Made by a program: the position numbers and the translations under genes. Below the pieces are notes generated by a model. That model saw only the letters and a program-made list of their open reading frames with translations, made no database searches and had not been told where the DNA came from. A stretch of DNA of 43,968 nt from Oscillatoriales cyanobacterium PMM_0019 (lineage in GTDB: Bacteria > Cyanobacteriota > Cyanobacteriia > Cyanobacteriales > CASBRB01). The stretch is from contig CASBRB010000072.1 in NCBI GenBank assembly GCA_949127975.1, positions 1-43,968 of the forward strand, given 5' to 3'. This document shows positions 33,722 through 40,712 of the stretch, in pieces (the first letter of the stretch is position 1; each line of letters starts with the position of its first letter).

Positions 33722-33967
33722 TCAAATCGAGCTTGATTGTACACGCTGATTAATAAAGTTTGCCGTCTTGGGGATAAAGTAAGAAAGTTTCAAACGTTCG
33801 TATTCTACAACTAGCTTTGTAACTAAAAATCCTGTGATTTCTTCATGTTCTCCTAGGGGTTGGGACATCTGAACGATGACTCCATCATGCAGTTCATAAC
33901 GCCCATTTTCCGTTTTCCAAGAAACAAATTCTTCAAATGTTACTATTTGGCGTAAGGTTTCAGTCAT
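33722..33967 (-). pseudogene. Truncated Uma2-family (DUF820) nuclease-like gene
   Basis: From the ATG at 33967 the frame reads MTETLRQIVTFEEFVSWKTE, then NGRYELHDGVIVQMSQPLGEH, then VVEYERLKLSYFIPKTA, a typical Uma2 N-terminal half. It then diverges into INQRVQSSSI and stops at about 81 residues, where complete members run to about 190. The part that should carry the PD-(D/E)xK catalytic residues is lost. Uma2 genes are highly multiplied in cyanobacteria. The frame could be extended to 34009, but the ATG at 33967 fits the family start. Confidence 0.75.
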
Positions 33968-34033
33968 TTTTGTTTTTGATTCTAGGCATAAAAACTGACA
34001 GAATTGCACCTCATCCCAACACCATAATCTGTT

Positions 34034-35773
34034 TTAATTAAACTGCTGAGAATAAAATCGGGCATAACGTCCACCAGGTGCTAATAGTTCCTTATGGGTT
34101 CCAGATTCCACAATCCGTCCTTTTTCCATTACCAGAATCCGGTCAGAGCGGCGCACAGTGGCAAGTCGGTGAGCAATAATAAATACAGTACGATCTTCCA
34201 TCAACCGTTCTAGTGCCTCCTGTACTAAAGCTTCTGATTCCGAATCCAGAGCAGAGGTAGCTTCATCGAGAATCAGGATTCTAGGGTTGAGCAGTACCGC
34301 ACGAGCTATGGCAATCCGTTGCCGCTGTCCCCCCGATAAATTTACCCCACGTTCGCCTACCCAAGTGTAATAACCTTGGGGTAGCTGACTAATAAACTGA
34401 TGGGCGTTGGCAATCTTAGCTGCTTTCTCCACCGCTTCTATGTCAAACTCGGTTTGACCAAAAGCGATATTCTGAGCAATAGTACCGGAAAATAGGATAG
34501 TTTCCTGGGGCACAATACCGATTTGACGTCGCAGACTCTGTAGCGTCACGTCCTTAATATTAATGCCGTCGATAAAAATTTCCCCGGCTTGAGGATCGTA
34601 GAAGCGAGGTAGCAAGTTAACCAGGGTGGTTTTACCAGCACCTGACGCCCCAACGACGGCAATCATTTCTCCCGGCATGACCACTAAATTTAAATTTAGC
34701 AGTACGGGGCGATCGAGCTGATAGCTAAAGCTGACATTGCGGTACTCTACCTTACCCGTGACTGGGGGAAGGGCTGGCGCATTCGGCTTTTGGGCCACCT
34801 TTGGCTTCATTATCAGTAGTTCAAAAATCCGGTCCACAGAGGCTTCACCCTGTTTGTACTCGTTATAATTGCTACTAACTAAAGAAATCGGGTCAATCAA
34901 CATTGCCACTGCTGTTATATAACTTACAAAACTGCTGCCTGTAAGGTTGCCTCGCGAAACCTGCCAGCCCCCCAGAAAAAATAGCAGCAGTACGCAAACA
35001 GCTTCCAGAAAACCAACCACGGTTAACTGAAATGATTTCAGTCGCTCTGCTTGATACTTAGCTCGTCGATTGCGTTCCGCTTCCTGGGAAAACTGCATTA
35101 GAGCGTAGTCTTCTGCGGCAAAGGCTTGTACCAAGCGAATACCGCTAAATAATTCAGTTAGCAAAGTGGCTAAATCCGACACATGATTTTGACTGCGGCG
35201 TGAAAACTGCCTGAGCCGTTCCCCAAACCAGCCAATCAGCACTGCCATCATAGGTGCTAGTAGAAAGGTTGCTAAAGTTAGCTGCCAGTTGAGCCAAACC
35301 ATGTAGCCTAGCACCACGATGAGCTGCAAAATACAGGGGATAAACTGCTGAAAGATTTTATGCACCACTTCCCCAATCCGATCGATATCTTCGGTGAGGC
35401 GGTAGGATAAATCGCCTGTCTTGGCGGTTTCAAAATAGCTCAGGCTGAGTCGCTGCAAGTGAGCGTAGACACTGTTGCGGACGTCGAAAGTCATCGCCAG
35501 AGCGGCTTTTGCCATCAAGGTGTCTTTAGCATACTGTACTGACTTTTGCATGAAAAAAAGCAGGACAGTGATTCCGGCAAGTTCGGCGATCGCTTTTACC
35601 TCCCCCTGCCCTATGTACTGTGCCATGTGACCCGCTAGCCACGCCAGAATCGGCCAAAACACGGTATATATCAGCGTAAAAAATACGGCTTGAGCAAAGG
35701 TTCGCCAATGGGGGCGGATGTAAGGTAGTAGTTGCTTGTAACTAGAGTGGGTTTTCAAAGCTTTTATATCCAT
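34034..35773 (-). CDS. ABC transporter, fused permease and ATPase (MsbA-like exporter)
   Basis: This is a half-transporter of the type I exporter class. From ATG 35773 (MDIKALK) it has 579 residues; an upstream start at 35809 is possible and would overlap the preceding gene. Six transmembrane helices occupy the first about 310 residues and the ATPase about 350-590. Using the longer numbering, Walker A GASGAGKTT is at 387-395, the Q loop in VPQE, signature LSGGQ at 491-495, Walker B ILILDE at 511-516 and switch His547. It would act as a homodimer. The substrate cannot be predicted from sequence; lipid or peptide export is common in the group. It follows a small membrane-protein gene and is probably co-transcribed with it. 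Confidence 0.92.
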   Translation of the reverse strand: MDIKALKTHSSYKQLLPYIRPHWRTFAQAVFFTLIYTVFWPILAWLAGHMAQYIGQGEVKAIAELAGITVLLFFMQKSVQYAKDTLMAKAALAMTFDVRNSVYAHLQRLSLSYFETAKTGDLSYRLTEDIDRIGEVVHKIFQQFIPCILQLIVVLGYMVWLNWQLTLATFLLAPMMAVLIGWFGERLRQFSRRSQNHVSDLATLLTELFSGIRLVQAFAAEDYALMQFSQEAERNRRAKYQAERLKSFQLTVVGFLEAVCVLLLFFLGGWQVSRGNLTGSSFVSYITAVAMLIDPISLVSSNYNEYKQGEASVDRIFELLIMKPKVAQKPNAPALPPVTGKVEYRNVSFSYQLDRPVLLNLNLVVMPGEMIAVVGASGAGKTTLVNLLPRFYDPQAGEIFIDGINIKDVTLQSLRRQIGIVPQETILFSGTIAQNIAFGQTEFDIEAVEKAAKIANAHQFISQLPQGYYTWVGERGVNLSGGQRQRIAIARAVLLNPRILILDEATSALDSESEALVQEALERLMEDRTVFIIAHRLATVRRSDRILVMEKGRIVESGTHKELLAPGGRYARFYSQQFN

Positions 35774-35798
35774 GATAATCTTATTTTGTAAGACGTTA

Positions 35799-36371
35799 TT
35801 AGTTCTCAATTGTTTCTGGATCGGTTCCGGGTTTAATTTGGTTTTTTACTTTTTCTTCTCCTGTACTTCCGGTGCTAAATAGCTCTGGTAGCGCTGACAA
35901 GTCCAACCCGTAGTTACAAATCCAAAGTACGATTTCTACAACCAACAACCTATGTACCCATCTCAGCTCGCTCTCCAGGCTGACGAGTGTCAGTCCTTGA
36001 TACAGCTGCCAGACGCGGTAAGGGACGTACAAATAAGGCACCATTACCCAAACGCAAGATTGAAAACGTCTCAGTGTCAAGCTCTCCGATAAAATTTGTA
36101 ATCCCAGTATCGCAAAATATGGAACCAATGCTTGCAGCACGCTGGTGTGGTTCCACCAAACACCCCATACCAGCATTGCCACTAAGGGCAGCAATACCCC
36201 CACTACCAGCACCACGTATAACCAAGGTTTGAACCAGCGCGGTAGCGGTTGTGGCAGGGTGTAGGGCTTGGCGTGTCTCCAGTACCAACCCACAAACACC
36301 AGAAAAGACGTAGCGGCTACTAAGAACAGGAGGTTTGACAAGAAAATGTTCAGGTTGGTGTCGAAAATCAT
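35799..36371 (-). CDS. Hypothetical multi-pass membrane protein
   Basis: This 190-residue protein has predicted transmembrane segments at about 9-28, 48-70, 82-98 and 133-153, and a hydrophilic C-terminal tail. I recognise no family. The ATG at 36371 has GGGAGA about 9 bases upstream. Its stop lies 26 bases before the preferred start of the ABC exporter (or overlaps the longer start), so the two are likely translated from one mRNA and the protein may work with that exporter (inference). Confidence 0.75.
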   Translation of the reverse strand: MIFDTNLNIFLSNLLFLVAATSFLVFVGWYWRHAKPYTLPQPLPRWFKPWLYVVLVVGVLLPLVAMLVWGVWWNHTSVLQALVPYFAILGLQILSESLTLRRFQSCVWVMVPYLYVPYRVWQLYQGLTLVSLESELRWVHRLLVVEIVLWICNYGLDLSALPELFSTGSTGEEKVKNQIKPGTDPETIEN

Positions 36372-36422
36372 TTACGCCTTCTCCCATTCAACGTAGTTTC
36401 CACTATTTTTTAGTCAAATTGC

Positions 36423-37505
36423 TTATTGCACGCAATCTAGGTCATCTTTTGATATGTTTTGCATTCCCTGTTTTTCTAGAGGACGAGCTTTAAACAGCAA
36501 GCGATCGCCTACTTTTCGGCTTTCGTTGTACTCAAAATTACCACACTTTAAGTAATTCTGCCTAGGAGCCGATGATAAGTTTTTCGGATGAATCACATAA
36601 GGAATATTTTTGTCGATCGAGTACGGCAGATATTGTTCTAAGACTCGATTGCCACTATCGTCAACTTTTTGGGCAAATTTAGATTCCCGCAGCGGACATC
36701 TAGTTGCTTGTTTGAATTCGCACCTGTAAATTTCTGCGTGCTTATTTTGTTTAGTAGGTAGTTCCTGGGTGAAATCAACCACGCTAGACATTAAATGACC
36801 TTGTTGATAATCTTTCTCTAAAGTGACATTTGTCAACTTTTTCCCAGTCTTTAAATCAAAAGAGTCGTGGTATACTGTCAATCCACCGCTGGAACCGTGA
36901 CCCCACAAACTCCAAAGCGATTTATTATCTGCATACACCAACCTGGTTTTCCGGTCGCAAATGTAAGGATTGTCTTTAGGATCACCTCCCAAAATCGCTC
37001 TTTTTGATAAACTCTCTAAATCTATTTCATAAACATTACAAATCAAATTTTTATTTTGGAAGCTTTGAATATATAATTTCTTCTTCTGCACGAGCGCGGC
37101 TCCGATTTCGTCTCCGAAATCTTGCACTTTAAAAGTTTTAGTTTCAGTGTTCCAAGCTGCTATACTTTTGTCAAAAACAAAATTTACTAAACTTCCAGAA
37201 ACGAGAGGTTTTTGTCTTAAGCCAGCAGTTAAATAATCAACAGCGAGCGGTTGGTTAGTTTGGTCTAAAAACACGTAATTCTCATTTTTATCGTCGTGCC
37301 GATGAACTAATAACCAAGGTTTTTGGGGATAAGCTTTACCTAGGTCGATCATACCTGCTTTGGCAGCTTCTAAAACTTTTTGTGTAGCTGGGGTTGTAGA
37401 TTCACGAGGATTATCAGACTCAGAGTGTACCTGAGCTATCGATGTTAGACTGGCTAGTTGTGTAGCTAAGGCAGCAAGAATAAGAGTTTGAGCCTTGAAC
37501 ATAGG
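36423..37505 (-). CDS. Secreted protein of unknown function
   Basis: From the ATG at 37505 (MFKAQTLILAALATQLASL) it is 360 residues with a clear signal peptide, cleaved near SIAQVHS. A longer start at 37535 is possible. The mature part has beta-rich stretches (NYVFLDQTNQPLAVDYL, GSLVNFVFDKSIAAWNTETKTF, KLYIQSF, TRLVYADNKSLWSLWG) reminiscent of beta-propeller blades, and seven or so cysteines (e.g. ICDR, YRCEF, TRCPL, LKCG, LDCVQ) that could form disulfides. No specific family is recognised. It is divergent from the VIT-type transporter gene, and a perfect 36-base palindrome lies between their start codons. Confidence 0.75.
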   Translation of the reverse strand, partial: PMFKAQTLILAALATQLASLTSIAQVHSESDNPRESTTPATQKVLEAAKAGMIDLGKAYPQKPWLLVHRHDDKNENYVFLDQTNQPLAVDYLTAGLRQKPLVSGSLVNFVFDKSIAAWNTETKTFKVQDFGDEIGAALVQKKKLYIQSFQNKNLICNVYEIDLESLSKRAILGGDPKDNPYICDRKTRLVYADNKSLWSLWGHGSSGGLTVYHDSFDLKTGKKLTNVTLEKDYQQGHLMSSVVDFTQELPTKQNKHAEIYRCEFKQATRCPLRESKFAQKVDDSGNRVLEQYLPYSIDKNIPYVIHPKNLSSAPRQNYLKCGNFEYNESRKVGDRLLFKARPLEKQGMQNISKDDLDCVQ

Positions 37506-37552
37506 TATGGTGTGATGTGTCTGTTGAACGGCCATCCCGATCGCTTATCTAA

Positions 37553-37588
37553 TGAGTAATTATTATACGTTGGTATAATAATTACTCA
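37553..37588. promoter_or_regulatory. Perfect 16-bp inverted repeat in divergent promoter region
   Basis: TGAGTAATTATTATAC and its exact inverse complement are separated by GTTG. It lies 47 bases upstream of the ATG of the secreted-protein gene and about 107 bases upstream of the VIT-type gene. Each arm contains a TATAAT hexamer, one per strand (+ 37574-37579 and - 37562-37567), so it could combine divergent -10 boxes with an operator. A second TATAAT at 37647-37652 is 44 bases upstream of the VIT ATG. The binding protein is unknown. Alternatively it is simply a dispersed hairpin. Confidence 0.55.
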
Positions 37589-37695
37589 CTTAGAAGATAT
37601 TATAGCGCGTTGGCGACAGACAAGCGATCGCTGAACTTTATTTGGTTATAATACTTGCACTAAAAGCTAAAGTTTATCTACTACCATCGGTGAAA

Positions 37696-38394
37696 ATGCC
37701 TACTACTCCCCATATCGAGCGACACTTTACGGGATCGGAACTGGTGCGTGACATAGTCATCGGCATGTCTGATGGGTTGACAGTTCCTTTTGCACTAGCT
37801 GCTGGGTTATCTGGAGCCACCACATCTAGTGCAATCGTGGTGACTGCTGGTTTAGCTGAGATTGCCGCTGGATCGATCGCGATGGGGCTAGGCGGGTATA
37901 TGGCAGCCAAGACTGATGTAGAACACTACATGACTGAGCGGCGTCGAGAATTTCGGGAGATTAGAGAGATGCCAGCCGAGGAATCTCGTGAGGTGGCTGA
38001 GGTATTTCAGGGCTATGGTCTTACGAACGAGCAGATTCGTCCTGTAGTAGCAGCGCTACTAGCTAATCCCGAACAGTGGGTAGATTTCATGATGCGGTTT
38101 GAGTTAGGTTTAGAAGCTCCTGAACCCGGTCGCGCTTGGCGGAGTGCCCTGACTATTGGCCTCTCCTACATTGTAGGAGGAATGATTCCACTAACTCCTT
38201 ACTTATTATTACATAACACTGTAATTGCTCTGAAGTTTTCAGTAGTGGTGACACTAATAGCCCTGTTTGGCTTCGGCTATATCAAAGGACATTTTACTGG
38301 CACTAAGCCGTGGCGGGGAGGACAACAAACAGTTTTAATTGGCGGCTTGTCAGCAACAGCGGCTTTTATTATTGCCAGACTGTTTAAATCTTAA
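37696..38394 (+). CDS. VIT1/CCC1-family metal transporter-like membrane protein
   Basis: From ATG 37696 (MPTTPHIERHFTGSEL) it is 232 residues; the frame opens at 37642. The family pattern is clear: VRDIVIGMSDGLTVPFALAAGLSGA (first helix), ITAG-like VVTAGLAEIAAGSIAMGLGGYMAAKTDVEHY, a soluble charged segment with repeated Glu, then three more helices (IGLSYIVGGMIPLTPYLLL, FSVVVTLIALFGFGYIKG, VLIGGLSATAAFIIARL). The family moves Fe2+ or Mn2+ across membranes, in yeast and plants into vacuoles. Five transmembrane segments fit. It is followed 20 bases later by a glycosidase gene. Confidence 0.9.
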   Translation: MPTTPHIERHFTGSELVRDIVIGMSDGLTVPFALAAGLSGATTSSAIVVTAGLAEIAAGSIAMGLGGYMAAKTDVEHYMTERRREFREIREMPAEESREVAEVFQGYGLTNEQIRPVVAALLANPEQWVDFMMRFELGLEAPEPGRAWRSALTIGLSYIVGGMIPLTPYLLLHNTVIALKFSVVVTLIALFGFGYIKGHFTGTKPWRGGQQTVLIGGLSATAAFIIARLFKS

Positions 38395-38414
38395 AAAATA
38401 GGTAAACTGCTAAT

Positions 38415-39572
38415 ATGATTAAAAAACCCGTCATAAGGGCTGGTGCTATATTAGGAACTTTAGCAATAGCAACACTGAGTTTAGCAATTAATAATAAATC
38501 CAATCAAAGCTTAATGGCTACACCAATCCTGACTACTGGATCGACGATTGAGAGCCAGCCAGAGCCAAAAATCCCTGACGCCTCTATAAAGAGGCCGTTA
38601 CTCGGCATCTACGATGGCCATGAAGGCTGGAATATTGAACAGGTTCAAGCTTTGGAGAGTTGGCAACAGAAGAAGAATGCTGTAGTTGAGATGTTCACTA
38701 ACTGGGCTAATGACACAACCCGTATCAACAACTTTTTTCAGCAACAGCTACCCAACATCTGGAACAATCACAACGTACCTATGATTACTTGGGAGCCTTA
38801 CACAGGTGACGCTAGCGCTCCTAAAGATATCGTAGTACAAATAAAAGAAGGAAAGTTCGACGCCTACATTAATAATTGGGCTGACCATTTAAAGACCTTC
38901 TTGGCAGGAGCAGACAGCGTCTACAATACAGGTGACGATCGCCGTGTATACCTTCGTCTTGCCCACGAAATGAATGGAAACTGGTATCCGTGGGATGCTG
39001 CTATGGGAGGAAATTCTCCCAAGGACTACGTTCGGATGTGGCAGCATGTTAAAAAAATCTTCAATAGCAAAGGATTGGATGCTAACCACGTACAGTGGGT
39101 TTGGGCTGTGAACCGCGATGATGTTGGAGGCTTTAGAGCTGAGCAATTCTATCCAGGTGACGCTTACGTAGATTGGATAGCGATCGACGGCTATAACTGG
39201 GGGACTAGCCAAACATGGTCGAGTTGGCAAACACCCGATCGAGTTTTTGGGCAGATGATTGCTCGTCTGCGTGCCATAACCAACAAACCACTAGCTATCA
39301 CAGAAGTAGGCAGTACAACCAAGACAAGTCTCGGCACTAACAAAGCCGCTAAGTCGCAATGGATTACCGACTTTCTGAACTATGCTATTAGCAAAAATAT
39401 TAAGATGGTCTGTTGGTTTAACAAAGATAAAGAAACCGACTGGGCAGTTTTTGATGGTAGCAACGGCTACAGTACTTACGCTATAGGTATTAAATTAAGC
39501 AGTTACAGTGAGTCTGATTCCGCCAACCTGCGTCTCCTGTCGGACGATCGTTTTTATGGGGTTGCACCATAG
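38415..39572 (+). CDS. GH26-like beta-mannanase/glycoside hydrolase
   Basis: This 385-residue protein has an N-terminal hydrophobic segment (about 9-26) that could be a signal peptide or anchor. The catalytic domain (about 60-350) has GH26 landmarks: LGIYDGHEGW, MITWEPYTGDA, acid/base Glu185 in LRLAHEMNGNWYPW, VQWVWAVN, DWIAIDGYNWG and nucleophile Glu297 in KPLAITEVGS. GH26 enzymes hydrolyse beta-1,4-mannans or related glucans, so it may act on polysaccharide outside the cytoplasm, perhaps the cell's own extracellular matrix (inference). It follows the VIT-type gene closely and may share its transcript, although no functional link is obvious. Confidence 0.85.
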   Translation: MIKKPVIRAGAILGTLAIATLSLAINNKSNQSLMATPILTTGSTIESQPEPKIPDASIKRPLLGIYDGHEGWNIEQVQALESWQQKKNAVVEMFTNWANDTTRINNFFQQQLPNIWNNHNVPMITWEPYTGDASAPKDIVVQIKEGKFDAYINNWADHLKTFLAGADSVYNTGDDRRVYLRLAHEMNGNWYPWDAAMGGNSPKDYVRMWQHVKKIFNSKGLDANHVQWVWAVNRDDVGGFRAEQFYPGDAYVDWIAIDGYNWGTSQTWSSWQTPDRVFGQMIARLRAITNKPLAITEVGSTTKTSLGTNKAAKSQWITDFLNYAISKNIKMVCWFNKDKETDWAVFDGSNGYSTYAIGIKLSSYSESDSANLRLLSDDRFYGVAP

Positions 39573-39721
39573 TTTGTAGCTTTTGTTCAAATAGAGCGAT
39601 GTCTAATAACGATTTTTCATGCAGTTTTAAAAAACTGGATTTTAGAGAACTTTGCGCCAATCAGGAGAACACCGGTCAAAATTTAGATGCGTTTTCCCGG
39701 CCACATTACCCCTATTTATCC

Positions 39722-40108
39722 TTATGGAGCATCTAATTCATCGCGTCGTTTAATGTTGTCAAAACTATATCCAAGTTTTGTAATAAATTCTTCTACTTCA
39801 TTCAAGGTGGAAAAATAATAGTTTTCCCTCTGTCGATAGTCATCTTCGCTTTGATAATTATCGCTTTCATGAACTTCACGTTTTAGTTCAACGATATGCA
39901 CATGATAAGGAGATTTTGTAATTTTTTCATGCTTCCTAACAACCCTAATATATATTGCTTCATCTTTGTAAAGTTCTTGGGAATAAAGAATGGGAGGTTT
40001 ATACTTTACAATTAAAATCCACCCCAAGTAATTAGGGTCATTTGTTTCTTTTCTAAACCCCCACTGTCCACCTTGGTTCAATTTCTTTTCTAAGCTATCA
40101 CTATCCAT
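39722..40108 (-). CDS. Hypothetical protein
   Basis: This 128-residue soluble protein has a charged composition with many Tyr, Glu and Lys (DPNYLGWILIVKYKPP, YIRVVRKHEK, YHVHIVELKREVHESDNYQ). I recognise no family. GGGAG lies about 11 bases before the ATG. It is isolated, pointing away from the downstream antitoxin gene and toward the GH26 gene. Confidence 0.65.
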   Translation of the reverse strand: MDSDSLEKKLNQGGQWGFRKETNDPNYLGWILIVKYKPPILYSQELYKDEAIYIRVVRKHEKITKSPYHVHIVELKREVHESDNYQSEDDYRQRENYYFSTLNEVEEFITKLGYSFDNIKRRDELDAP

Positions 40109-40280
40109 ATTTTTAAAACTCCCTTAATGCTTTAGATGCTGGATGATTCATAAAATGCTCTTGAACAAGGTAACTGTAACTTGACAAGCTAACTAGATTA
40201 TCCTCCTGCGATCGCTCACGCTCCCGAAACTCAGTTATAATATAATGGAAGGCTACACAGAATTGAAGAACTTTCTGATT

Positions 40281-40712
40281 ATGTCAACCCAGACAACATA
40301 CGCTGATGCTTTCGTTAACTTGGATAAACTCTGCGAGCAGGTTGTTGCCGATCGGGATGTGGTCATTATTACTAGGGAGGGAGCGGAAAGCGTGGCTCTG
40401 ATCGCGGCTGACGAGTTAGCCAGCTTGATGGAAACAGCTCACCTGCTGAGATCGCCTCAAAATGCGGCTCGGTTGTTAACTGCTTTGCAACGAGCAAAAT
40501 CCAATAACTTGGAACCTCAGACTGTCGATGCTCTGCGTCAGGAGTTGCGAGTTGGTGGAGAAGACTCAAAAATCATCCCATCTGGCATCGTTGCCCCCGT
40601 CCAATTCACATCATTCAGCTCAGTTGCCTCAAGAATAGCACCTGTCAAGTTAGCATTACTAAAATCGGCGGCACTTAAATTAACACCTACTAATTTAGCC
40701 CCAACTAACTGA
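40281..40712 (+). CDS. YefM/Phd-family antitoxin with extended C-terminus
   Basis: From ATG 40281 (MSTQTTYADAFVNLDKL) the protein is 143 residues; ATG 40245 is an alternative. The core matches YefM/Phd antitoxins: VNLDKLCEQVVADRDVVIITREGAESVALIAADELASLMETAHLLRSPQNAARLL. Members of this group usually end at about 85-95 residues after a TVDALRQEL-like helix, but here the frame continues for about 50 more, and those residues are antisense to the pentapeptide repeats of the convergent gene (overlap 40538-40712). The original stop has probably been lost. No RelE/YoeB toxin gene follows, so it is an orphan. A TATAAT-like sequence lies just before 40245. Confidence 0.75.
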   Translation: MSTQTTYADAFVNLDKLCEQVVADRDVVIITREGAESVALIAADELASLMETAHLLRSPQNAARLLTALQRAKSNNLEPQTVDALRQELRVGGEDSKIIPSGIVAPVQFTSFSSVASRIAPVKLALLKSAALKLTPTNLAPTN

